Shown: positions 51,823 through 61,200 of the stretch, piece after piece | Layout: every line of letters starts with the position of its first letter | How positions within the stretch are numbered: the stretch's first letter is position 1 | NCBI RefSeq assembly: GCF_031326225.1 | Contig: NZ_CP133720.1 | Span: 186,001 to 250,000 of the forward strand | From: Undibacterium cyanobacteriorum | Lineage (GTDB): Bacteria; Pseudomonadota; Gammaproteobacteria; Burkholderiales; Burkholderiaceae_D | DNA: 64,000 nucleotides | Direction of reading: 5' to 3' | The notes under the pieces: model-generated | Databases searched by the model: none | The model's input: only the letters and a program-made list of their open reading frames with translations | Told to the model about the DNA's origin: nothing | Translations under genes and position numbers: made by a program

Positions 51823-52927
51823 CATCGTTACGCGGCAAGGACTGCAGCGCATTGAACCGATCACGGAAGCGAGTTTAATGGGCTACTCCTTCCTGATTTG
51901 GATGTTTGTGGCGGTGACCCATGCCATCGCTGGTGCGCTTGATAGTGGGAGCGTACATTTCGGTCAAACTCAATCGGTCTTGGTGCTTGAGTATTGTTTG
52001 ATATTCTTGCCTTTGTCGCTGTTAAGTTGCGTCTTGGCGTGGCTGTATTGGAACCATTCTGAGCGCCTGCTGCATGCGGCGTGGTTGGCGGTGGTCGCCG
52101 TCTTATCGTGCGCGATCTCCTTGCCAGTGCTGACTTTGAATAAGATGGTCGTTACGGCTTTATTTGACCAAGGGCATCTCCCCAATTTTGGCATGGAGTG
52201 GGAGAACGTGTCCCCATTCACTTTATGGGTCGATTTCTGTTTAGTGCTACTCGCCTTTTGTATGCAAGCCGGGTTTGCCGCATGGCGACGGTCCCTTGTA
52301 CGTGAGCAAGAGATACAGTTGTCACGTAATTTGGGAATGGAGCTCAAACTTCATTTATTGCAGGGCCAGTTGAAACCGCATTTTCTATTCAATTCGCTCA
52401 ATAGTATTTCTGCTTTGGTGCGTGGTCACGATCGCCGCGTGGCAGGTAAAGCCATGTATCAATTGCAGGACTTGTTGCGCTACGTCGTGCATTCGGGAAA
52501 GCATGAATGGGTAACGGTGGCAGAGGAATTGCAGTTTGTGCGCGACTATCTGGATATGCAGACCTTGCGTTTCGGTGATCGCTTGCAAATTGAGTTTGAG
52601 GTATCAGGACAAGATTGGTTGCGCGTACCTTGTCCGCCACTGTTGTTCCAACCACTCGTTGAAAATGCGATTCACCATGGTGTGGAAAATCATCAGCAAG
52701 CGAGCGTGTTAGAGATTAGTTTATTCGAGCGACTTGGTTTGGTGCATTTTCGAATCTGCAATACCAAGCACGCCAATCAAAAGCGCAAGCCGGGGCATGG
52801 TTTGGGCTTGAGTAGCACACGCGAACGTTTGGAAATTCTGTTCGGTTCACAAGCTCAAGTGATTGTGAAGGATTCTGAAGAGCGGTTTTTGGCCGAGATC
52901 GTATTCCCAGACATGACCCAAGTTTGA
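51815..52927 (+). CDS. LytS/YehU-family sensor histidine kinase
   Basis: A 370-residue membrane kinase. Membrane helices occupy about residues 25-160, then the His-kinase domain LQGQLKPHFLFNSLNSISALVRGH (phospho-acceptor His189) and the ATPase motifs PLVENAIHHGVENHQ (N-box) and KRKPGHGLGLSSTRERLEILFG (G-box). It should phosphorylate the LytTR response regulator encoded 81 bp downstream. Overlap with the preceding pseudokinase gene suggests heteromeric sensing. The signal is not known. Confidence 0.93.
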   Translation: MTSIVTRQGLQRIEPITEASLMGYSFLIWMFVAVTHAIAGALDSGSVHFGQTQSVLVLEYCLIFLPLSLLSCVLAWLYWNHSERLLHAAWLAVVAVLSCAISLPVLTLNKMVVTALFDQGHLPNFGMEWENVSPFTLWVDFCLVLLAFCMQAGFAAWRRSLVREQEIQLSRNLGMELKLHLLQGQLKPHFLFNSLNSISALVRGHDRRVAGKAMYQLQDLLRYVVHSGKHEWVTVAEELQFVRDYLDMQTLRFGDRLQIEFEVSGQDWLRVPCPPLLFQPLVENAIHHGVENHQQASVLEISLFERLGLVHFRICNTKHANQKRKPGHGLGLSSTRERLEILFGSQAQVIVKDSEERFLAEIVFPDMTQV

Positions 52928-53008
52928 TATAAGTTCACATTCAGTTCAGTCGAAGATAAAGACTGGTTTGAGCGACGTTTAAATCACCCCAAAAGCTAAG
53001 TGAAGACT

Positions 53009-53800
53009 ATGAATCAAAAAGCCAATTACAAAGTGTTGATTGTGGATGATGAACTCCCTGCGCTGACGAATATGCAGTACGTTTTAGCCAATCATCCGCA
53101 GTGGCAATTGGTGGCAAGCTGTCATTCGACGGCGCAAGCGCGTGCCATACTCAATACTGAAACGGTGGATTTGCTGTTGCTCGATATTGAGATGCCAACC
53201 CAATCGGGCATCGATTTTGCGCGTGAATTGTGTCGCACACCGAATCCACCGTTAATCGTCTTCATCACCGCCTATAACAAACATGCGGTGACCGCCTTTG
53301 AGGTATTTGCTCTCGATTATCTACTCAAACCTTACGATGATGAGCGCTTTGCGGCGATGTTGGCGCGCGCCGAAAATAGCTTGCAGTTGAAGCAGCAGTT
53401 GGCCCAAGGCGGCGCTTTGCAAGACTTTTTGCGCGAGCACGATGCCGAACAAACCGGGGCGGAGAAGCCTTTGTTGACGCATGTGATTGTGCGCTCGATG
53501 GGCCGGATTGAACGTATCGATGTCAGAGAAATCGTGTGGCTGAGTACCGCTGCCAACTACATCGAAATTCATTTACACAATCGCGTTGTGCTCCATCGCA
53601 CCACTTTATCTTCGATGGAAGAGCGCTTAGACCCCGAGCAGTTTATCCGCGTGCATCGCACGGCCATTGTCTGTTTGAGCTCGATCCGTAGTCTCGAAAT
53701 TGGCGCAGACGGCATTTATTTTGCCAAGCTGATCAATGGGGACGAAGCCCGCATTAGTGAGAGTTATCTGAAAGCGGTGAAAGCACGCTTTGCCGGCTAA
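53009..53800 (+). CDS. LytTR-family response regulator
   Basis: A 263-residue regulator. The receiver domain carries VLIVDDELPA (acidic pocket), LLLLDIEMPTQSG (phospho-acceptor Asp) and YLLKPYDDERF (Lys). The C-terminal LytTR DNA-binding domain is RIERIDVREIVWLSTAANYIEIHL...MEERLDPEQFIRVHRTAIVCL. ATG 53009 is chosen over a GTG at 53000. Cognate of the kinase/pseudokinase pair before it. Target genes are not evident in the window. Confidence 0.94.
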   Translation: MNQKANYKVLIVDDELPALTNMQYVLANHPQWQLVASCHSTAQARAILNTETVDLLLLDIEMPTQSGIDFARELCRTPNPPLIVFITAYNKHAVTAFEVFALDYLLKPYDDERFAAMLARAENSLQLKQQLAQGGALQDFLREHDAEQTGAEKPLLTHVIVRSMGRIERIDVREIVWLSTAANYIEIHLHNRVVLHRTTLSSMEERLDPEQFIRVHRTAIVCLSSIRSLEIGADGIYFAKLINGDEARISESYLKAVKARFAG

Positions 53801-54038
53801 GTGCGTGTGAAAGGCATTTCTCAATGCATTGAATGTTTGCCTTCGTCCACTCGAAATTGGCTTTCATCCCAAGCGATTTTGAGATATCACATGCTTGCGC
53901 GGTTTAATCCCAAAATACTGGATCGCCTGAATCGCCAATGCAATAGTTCGACTCGTTTTCCTAGGTCGCTCCCACGCTTCTCTGTTGCAAGGGAACAGGG
54001 CGGGACGCCACGGGAATGGACATTACGAGGAGACATTC

Positions 54039-54218
54039 ATGTACAAAAAAGCGCGTCAGGGCAAGATTCAGCGTCAATCTTTTCAGTTGCACGAAGGCCA
54101 AAAGGCGAATCTGGGAAAACTTGGTGAGACGCGAAGCAAAGCTCAGCCAGCCACCCTCATGCTGGTGTTGCAGAAAAGTTTGGATAAAGGGCTTTCATCG
54201 CAAAAGGCAGCGCTTTGA
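54039..54218 (+). CDS. small basic protein of unknown function
   Basis: A 59-residue open frame starting at ATG 54039 directly after GAGGAGACATTC, one of the best ribosome sites in the window, starting MYKKARQGKIQRQSFQL and ending DKGLSSQKAAL. It is basic, without signal or membrane helix. It lies 238 bp downstream of the LytTR gene. I do not recognise it. A real small gene is likely on the ribosome site alone, but conservation is not checked. Confidence 0.5.
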   Translation: MYKKARQGKIQRQSFQLHEGQKANLGKLGETRSKAQPATLMLVLQKSLDKGLSSQKAAL

Positions 54219-54674
54219 ATTTGAGCTTCGTGAGCGACCAGCGCCGTTGAATTAAACATTGTCGAACGAAAACGAAGCCGATTTGGGTTGAAATTTGGAT
54301 GCTAGAGTGACTAAGCCATGAGTCCACTGTGCAACTTGATGGACATCAAAATTGTTTCCAAAATAAAACTTTTTTGGTGTAAACGCGACACTTTCGTAAC
54401 GTTCATCCCCTGCTGAAAGTAATTCATCCCTGAAACATGGAGTAAGATGCGGGTCGCATGCGAATGTTCTGCTGCGGAATTGTGTATGCGTGCACAAAAA
54501 TTGGGGAATGTAAGACTGAGCCCGGTAAGCTCAACTTTCATGAATTGCAATTTGGTCAGTTAGGTGCATTTCCGCTTGGGTACAAAAAAAATAGAGGCAG
54601 GTCTGTTGTTTTGGTCTCAATAACTAATGGTGACACACACCACTTTACAATCTGTTAAAAGAGTAAGGATAACT
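54219..54674. other. leader region of the TonB-dependent receptor gene
   Basis: 456 bp without a supported gene. It probably holds the receptor promoter. I see no riboswitch, Fur-type box or clear promoter hexamers. Confidence 0.35.
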
Positions 54675-57600
54675 ATGTTGAACAAGAAATACGCATTTAA
54701 GCGCACGATTGTCGCTAATGCTTTGATGATGGCTTTCGGCGCCGCAGTGGTTGCTGTTGGTACACCATCTGAAGTGTACGCGCAGTCCAACGCAGGTGGT
54801 TCTATTTTCGGTCGCGCCACTCCAGGTTCTACCGTTCAAGTTGCGAACAGCGACAACGGTATCAAACGTACTATTACTGTTGATGCTTCTGGTCGTTTCC
54901 AAGTCACTTCGTTGCCAATCGGTAGCTATAAAGTGGAATTGGTTAAGGGCGGTAAAGTAGAGCAAACAACGAACGTTGAAGTCTCTTTGGGCCAAGGTAG
55001 TGAAGCAGTATTCTCCGAAGCTTCTGGCGCAACCCAAGTGGTTCAAGTTTCTGGCGCACGCAAAGCGATCGACGTTTCTACAACTAACAACGGCGCAAAC
55101 TTCAGCGCACGTCAATTGGACAAATTGCCAGTTGGCCGTAGTATCGAAGCGATTGTTCAATTGGCTCCGAACACAACTCGTGGTGATAGCCGCTTCGTAG
55201 GTAACGGCGCTTCCATCGGTGGTGGTGCAGTCACAGAGAACTCTTACTACGTCAACGGTTTCCCAATGACTAACCCATTGACAGGCTTCGGCTCTGCACA
55301 GTTGCCATTCGGCGCGATCGCAGAAGCTCAGGTTCTGACAGGTGGTTTCGGTGCGGAATTCGGTCGTTCTATCGGTGGTGTGATGAACGTTATCACTAAA
55401 TCTGGTAAGAACACATGGGAAGCTGGCGTAATGACAAGCTGGTCCCCAAATTCTTTGCGTAATAAATCACGCGACATCCTGTACCCAATGACAGGCCGTA
55501 CATACAACGCGGCAACAGATGGAACAGTGTATATCCGTCGTCAAGACAACACGGTTGAGACCAAAATGGTTGGCGGCTATGTTGGCGGTCCATTGGTTGA
55601 AGACAAATTGTTCATGTTCTTGTCTGCAGAACAGACAAAGACAACGCAAGGTTTCGTGAACGGTTTGCGTACTGGTACAACCAATGCAAAAGATGGTTGG
55701 AACGATACACGTGCAACAACCAACCGTTACATGGCGAAGTTTGACTGGAATATCACTGACGAACACCGTTTGGAATTCATGTCCATTGGCGATTCTCCAG
55801 TGTTGAACATCAAACGTTCTGGCTATGACTATGCAACAACATCCCGCGTTGGTACAGTCACTTCCGAACAAACTAACCGCAACATCAACGATAACGGTAA
55901 CCAATTGAATGGTTTGAAATACGTTGGTGAAATCACTCAAAACTTGACAGCAACAGCCTTGATCGGCCGCGCTGAATCCAAGCATGAGCAAAATTTGGTT
56001 GGTTACAATCCAACAGCAATGGGCGTTGTAGCTGATGCAGCAAACCGTGTACCAGGCTTGAGCTATAACAACCCACAATCTTTCGGCGCTAACGTTGCAG
56101 CACCAGGCTCCAAAGATACAGTCAACGTGATGCGTTTGGACTTGGAATACAAGTTGGGCGAGCACACAATCCGTGGTGGTTACGATAAATCCAAAACAGA
56201 TTCTTTGGGTGGCTCTACAACTCCAGGTGGCGGTACATGGACTTATTTGAAAACAGATAATCCAAACATCCCAATTCCAGTAACAGGCGGCACAATCCCT
56301 GCAACGAAAACTGGCGGTGGCTACGGTACACAAGGTTACTACGTGCAGAAGGCTTACTACTCTGACGTAACTGAATCCCACGGCGAACAAGCTGCGTTCT
56401 ACTTGGAAGACAAATACCAAGTAACGAAGAACATCTTGGTTGTCGCTGGTATGCGTTACGAAAACTTCTCCAACAAAAACAAATTGGGCGAGAAGTTCTT
56501 GGATCAACCTGGCCAAGTTAACCCACGTTTGTCCGCATCTTGGGACGTTAACGGTGACTCCAGCTTGAAAGTATTCGGTACTTTGGGCCGTTACTCTGTA
56601 CCAATTCCAACAAACATTGGTTTGCGTGCAGCTGGTGCAACTCTGAACACAACTCAGTTCTACACATACACAGGTACTGATGCAAATGGTCAACCACAAG
56701 GTTTGACTCAATTGACAGCGCCGATTTCCGCTAACAACGAATACGGTCAACCAAAAGACGCTCGTTCTTTCGCTGTTAAGGATATGAAGCCAACCTTCCA
56801 AGATGAAATCACAATCGGTTTCGAGAAGGCATTGACACCTGAGTACAACATGGGCTCACGTTTCACATATCGTACATTGAAGTCTACAATTGACGATTTG
56901 TGCGATCACCGTCCATTCGACAAGTGGGCAACACGTAACAACGTAGCGATTACTAATCCAAACTTTGGTGCTGACTGCTACTTGTTCAACCCAGGTATCG
57001 CTAACACCTTCATCCAAGACGTGAATGGTAAGGGTGATTATCGTGAAGTGCATTTGACAGCCGCTGACTTGGGCTTCGACAAACCAAAACGTACTTACAC
57101 AGCAATCGATACATTCTTCGAGCATCCATTCCGTAACAACTGGTACGGTAAAGTGAACTACACATGGTCTCGCAACTACGGTAATACAGAAGGTCAAGTT
57201 CGTTCCGATAACGCACAGGCTGACGTTTCTGTAACTGCAGTTTGGGATTATCCAGAAGTGATGCGTGGTGCAGAAGGCTTGTTGCCAAATGATCGTACAC
57301 ACCAAATCAAAGCCTTCGGTTACTACCAAGTCTTGCCTGAATTGGCAATCGGCGGTAACTTGTTGTTGGCAACTGGTCGTCCACGTTCATGCTTAGGCCG
57401 TGATCCAGCACCTGGCGATTCTCCAAACTACAACAACCAAGCATTCTTCTGCTTCGGTGAAACTAGTGCGCAGAACGTTTTGGTACCACGTGCATCCTTG
57501 GGCCGTTTGCCAATGGACAAGCGTTTGGACTTGAACTTCACATACACACCTGCTGCATTGAAAGGTTTTGCATTCAAGTTGGATATCTTCAACATCACGA

Positions 57601-57734
57601 ATACACAAACTGCTCAAAACGTAGTAGAAGCGTATAACAACGGTACACGTATGTCTTCCCAGTACGAACGCGTGATCAGCTACACAGCACCACGTTCTGC
57701 TCGCTTGACAGCTGAATACAACCGTAAGTTCTAA
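54675..57734 (+). CDS. TonB-dependent receptor with carboxypeptidase-like N-terminal domain
   Basis: A 1019-residue outer-membrane receptor. Signal peptide up to about VYAQ; then a carboxypeptidase-regulatory-like beta-domain (GGSIFGRATPGSTVQVANSD...ASGRFQVTSLPIGSYKVEL); then the plug (about residues 130-270: RSIEAIVQLAPNTTRGDSRFVGNG...LTGGFGAEFGRSIGGVMNVITKSG) and a 22-strand barrel ending in AEYNRKF, with the aromatic terminal residue needed for BAM insertion. AAGGATAACT precedes the start. Codon choice (ACA, CCA, GGT, TTG) is highly biased, consistent with strong expression; this explains long antisense open frames. Ligand unknown; large Oar-type receptors import oligopeptides or glycans. 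Confidence 0.94.
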   Translation: MLNKKYAFKRTIVANALMMAFGAAVVAVGTPSEVYAQSNAGGSIFGRATPGSTVQVANSDNGIKRTITVDASGRFQVTSLPIGSYKVELVKGGKVEQTTNVEVSLGQGSEAVFSEASGATQVVQVSGARKAIDVSTTNNGANFSARQLDKLPVGRSIEAIVQLAPNTTRGDSRFVGNGASIGGGAVTENSYYVNGFPMTNPLTGFGSAQLPFGAIAEAQVLTGGFGAEFGRSIGGVMNVITKSGKNTWEAGVMTSWSPNSLRNKSRDILYPMTGRTYNAATDGTVYIRRQDNTVETKMVGGYVGGPLVEDKLFMFLSAEQTKTTQGFVNGLRTGTTNAKDGWNDTRATTNRYMAKFDWNITDEHRLEFMSIGDSPVLNIKRSGYDYATTSRVGTVTSEQTNRNINDNGNQLNGLKYVGEITQNLTATALIGRAESKHEQNLVGYNPTAMGVVADAANRVPGLSYNNPQSFGANVAAPGSKDTVNVMRLDLEYKLGEHTIRGGYDKSKTDSLGGSTTPGGGTWTYLKTDNPNIPIPVTGGTIPATKTGGGYGTQGYYVQKAYYSDVTESHGEQAAFYLEDKYQVTKNILVVAGMRYENFSNKNKLGEKFLDQPGQVNPRLSASWDVNGDSSLKVFGTLGRYSVPIPTNIGLRAAGATLNTTQFYTYTGTDANGQPQGLTQLTAPISANNEYGQPKDARSFAVKDMKPTFQDEITIGFEKALTPEYNMGSRFTYRTLKSTIDDLCDHRPFDKWATRNNVAITNPNFGADCYLFNPGIANTFIQDVNGKGDYREVHLTAADLGFDKPKRTYTAIDTFFEHPFRNNWYGKVNYTWSRNYGNTEGQVRSDNAQADVSVTAVWDYPEVMRGAEGLLPNDRTHQIKAFGYYQVLPELAIGGNLLLATGRPRSCLGRDPAPGDSPNYNNQAFFCFGETSAQNVLVPRASLGRLPMDKRLDLNFTYTPAALKGFAFKLDIFNITNTQTAQNVVEAYNNGTRMSSQYERVISYTAPRSARLTAEYNRKF

Positions 57735-57830
57735 TCTCAGTTTGCAGCAGTGCTTAACGGTACTCAGCAATAATCAGAAATTGAGTGAACTATCAGTTGG
57801 ATAGGTAGTACAAGTATTAAAAGTAGTAAA

Positions 57831-57862
57831 AAAAGGACGATCTTCGGATCGTCCTTTTTGCT
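57831..57862 (+). terminator. Rho-independent terminator of the TonB receptor gene
   Basis: Stem AAAAGGACGATC / GATCGTCCTTTT (57831-57842 with 57847-57858) with a TTCG tetraloop and T run. Confidence 0.93.
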
Positions 57863-58224
57863 TTTAGAGGCCTCGAAAAACGCCCAAGCTGGCACGAGTA
57901 AAGCTTGCTTTATTGGCTAATACAGCAAGCAACTTAAAAATCCCTTTGCGCGACCACAAACAGTGACCAGTTTTACCTCAGTTTGTTTGTCTTTCCCCTG
58001 CGAATAGTGGATACTTGCACTACTACAACGAAATGGCATTTCTTAACTTTAGAATTTGCGTCTTTCCCTGTGTCGGTAGTGTGACCTTAGAAACTCTAGC
58101 CTCGTCAAACCCCATCAAGAAACCCTTGGCGAAGCAAAGAGCATGGCGCAAGTCCTGAAATAACATGCTTTATGTGATTCTGCAGTAGTTCATGTAAAGA
58201 TCTAAAAAAATAAGGACCATCAGT
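57863..58224. other. leader region of the glutamate dehydrogenase gene
   Basis: The gene-free stretch 57735-58224 comprises the terminator and this 362-bp part, which presumably holds the gdh promoter. No other structure seen. Confidence 0.35.
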
Positions 58225-61200
58225 ATGACCTCATCCCACTTTGCCGAATTAATGGCATACGCCCAAGAACATTCTAGCGCCACCAGCAAACGTCAAGGCG
58301 GCTTTATTGCAGCCTACTTCGAGAACACGGATCCCGATGAAATCACGGCGCGTGGTGCGGCGAATTTGTTTGCCCTCGCCAACGCCCACTGGCGCTTGCT
58401 CGATTCTCAACGCGCAGCAAAGACACCAAAGATTCGCGTGTATAACCCGAGCTTGGCCGAAGACGGCTTTGTCAGCGAGCACACCATTGTGCAAATCGTG
58501 AACGACAATATGCCTTTCTTGGTCGATTCCGTGACCATGGCGATCAATAAAACCGGCCGCACGGCGCACTGGATCGTTCACCCATTGATGAGCGTGGCAC
58601 GTAATGCCGATGGCAGCGTCGATAACGCCAGCACCGTTGCCGCAGCCAAAGCAGCAGGCCGTAACGACCCAGTGGAATCCTTGATTTTGGTGGAATGCGA
58701 CCGCATCGTCAGCGCCGCCGATCAACAAGCTTTGATCGACGACTTGCATCGCGTCTTAGCCGATGTGCGCGCCGCGGTAGAAGATTGGCAACCGATGTTG
58801 CAACGTGTGAAGAGCCTCACCGCCGCCTCAGAAAAATTCGCGCAATCGCAAGAAAGCCATGGCGAAGGTATCGCCTTCTTGAAATGGTTGGAAGATCGCC
58901 ACTTCACCTTCTTGGGCGCGCGTGATTACGAACTCAAACGCGATGGTAAACAAGTGAGCTTGGTGGCGATCCCCGACTCCGGCCTCGGTATATTGCGCGG
59001 TAAAGCACAAACTAACGAAACCATGTTGCCACCAGAAGTCGTGGCGCTGATCGATTCTGAACAAACGGTGCTCGTCACCAAAGCCATGACGCGTGCTACG
59101 GTGCATCGCCCAGCGTGGCTCGATTACATTGCTGTTAAACGCTTTAATGATGCCGGCGAGGTGGTCGGTGAATCGCGCTTCTTAGGTTTGTACACATCGA
59201 CTGCTTACTCTGCTGCCGTTAGCGAAATTCCTCAAGTCAGACAGCGTGCGAATGCAGTGATGCAAGCCGCGGGTGTAGTGCCTGAAAGCCATGCAGCCAA
59301 AGCCTTGCAATCGATTTTGGATGACTACCCACGCGACGAACTTTTGCAAGTTGATACCGCCACCTTAACCGAACATGCACTCGGTATTTTACGTTTGCAA
59401 GAGCGCCAACGTGTACGCTTGTTCTTGCGTCGTGATCCATTTGGTCGTTTCACTTCAGCACAAGTCTTCGTGCCACGTGATCGTTACAACACCGAACTAC
59501 GTGTCAAAATCAGTAGTGAATTGATGTCCGCTTTAGATGGCCAGTCCATCGAATTCACACCAATGCTCACCGACAGCCCACTGGCTCGTATTCACTACCT
59601 CGTGCGTGCCAAGGCCGATGCGACGATGAGCAGCAACGTGAACGTCAGTGCACTCGAAGCGCGCATCGCTAAATTAGCGCAGCGTTGGGAAGATGATTGC
59701 AGCGCCGAACTCTTGCGCACCCATGGCGAAGGTCGTGGCCTCGATCTGGCGACCCGTTTCGCCAATGCTTTCCCGAATGTGTATCGCGAAGACTTCTCAC
59801 CACAAGCCGGTGCAGAAGATGCCGACATCCTCGCCGCTTTGTCTGCGGCTTCACCGTTAGCGGTGAAGTTGTATCGCCCACTCGATGCAGTAGCAGGCTT
59901 ATTGCGCTTTAAGATTTACAACACCTCTAAAGTGGCCTTGTCTGATTCTTTGCCCGTGTTAGAGCGTATGGGTGCCCGTGTTCTTGACGAACATCCTTAC
60001 CATATTGCCGATGGCGACAACGCTTTGTGGATTCACGATTTGGGTTTGCAACTGCCAGCCGAAACCGATTTAGCCGCCGTCAAAGCGCGTTTTGAAGAAT
60101 TGTTTAAAGCCGCATGGCGCGGCGAAGTGGAAAGCGATGACCTGAATCGCTTAGTCTTGAACACCGCCCTTGACGCCCGCTCTATCGCCGTTTTGCGTGC
60201 ATGCTCACGTTACTTCAAACAACTTGGTTTTGCGTACAGCCAAAACTATATCGAAGCAGCATTAAACAAAAACTGCGGCATCACACAATTGATCGCCGAA
60301 TTATTTGGCGCACGTTTCAAACCAGATTTCGTGGGTGACCGCGAAGTGGCTCAAAAACATATCCGCGAACAACTCGAAGCAGCGATGAGCCAAGTGGCAA
60401 GCTTGGATGAAGACCGCATCTTGCGCCAATTCATCGCTACCATCGTCGCTACATTGCGTACCAACTTGTGGCAAACCGATGCCAACGGTAACTTCAAACC
60501 GTATATGAGTTTTAAACTCAATCCACGTGAAGTGCCAGGCGTACCAGAACCAAAACCGCTGTTCGAAATTTGGGTCTACTCACCACGTGTAGAAGGCGTG
60601 CATTTGCGCGGCGGTAAAGTTGCTCGCGGTGGTTTGCGTTGGTCTGATCGTCGTGAAGACTTCCGTACTGAAATTCTCGGTTTGGTCAAAGCGCAGCAAG
60701 TTAAAAACACGGTCATCGTGCCGGTCGGTTCTAAAGGCGGTTTCGTCTTGAAGAATGCGCCACCGATGACAGACCGCGAAGCCTATCAAGCCGAAGGCGT
60801 GGCCTGCTACAAAATCTTCCTCTCTGGTTTGCTCGACCTCACCGACAACATCGTTAAAGGTGCAGTGGTGCCACCAACGAAAGTGGTGCGTCATGACCCA
60901 GATGATCCTTACCTCGTTGTCGCTGCCGATAAAGGCACAGCAACTTTCTCTGATATCGCGAACGGCGTCTCGGCTGATTACGGCTTCTGGCTTGGCGATG
61001 CGTTTGCATCAGGCGGCTCGGTCGGTTACGACCATAAGAAAATGGGTATCACCGCACGCGGTGCATGGGAATCCGTCAAACGTCATTTCCGCTCGTTTGG
61101 CCACAACACCCAAACCACACCATTCACCGTGGCCGGTATCGGCGATATGTCGGGTGACGTGTTTGGTAACGGTATGCTCTTGTCTGAGCAAATCAAATTG

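Noticed and set aside
54645..57770. Long antisense frames (up to 444 codons) across the TonB receptor
   Set aside because: They result from the biased codon usage of the receptor gene. Products are Cys/Val/Thr-rich with no known domains.
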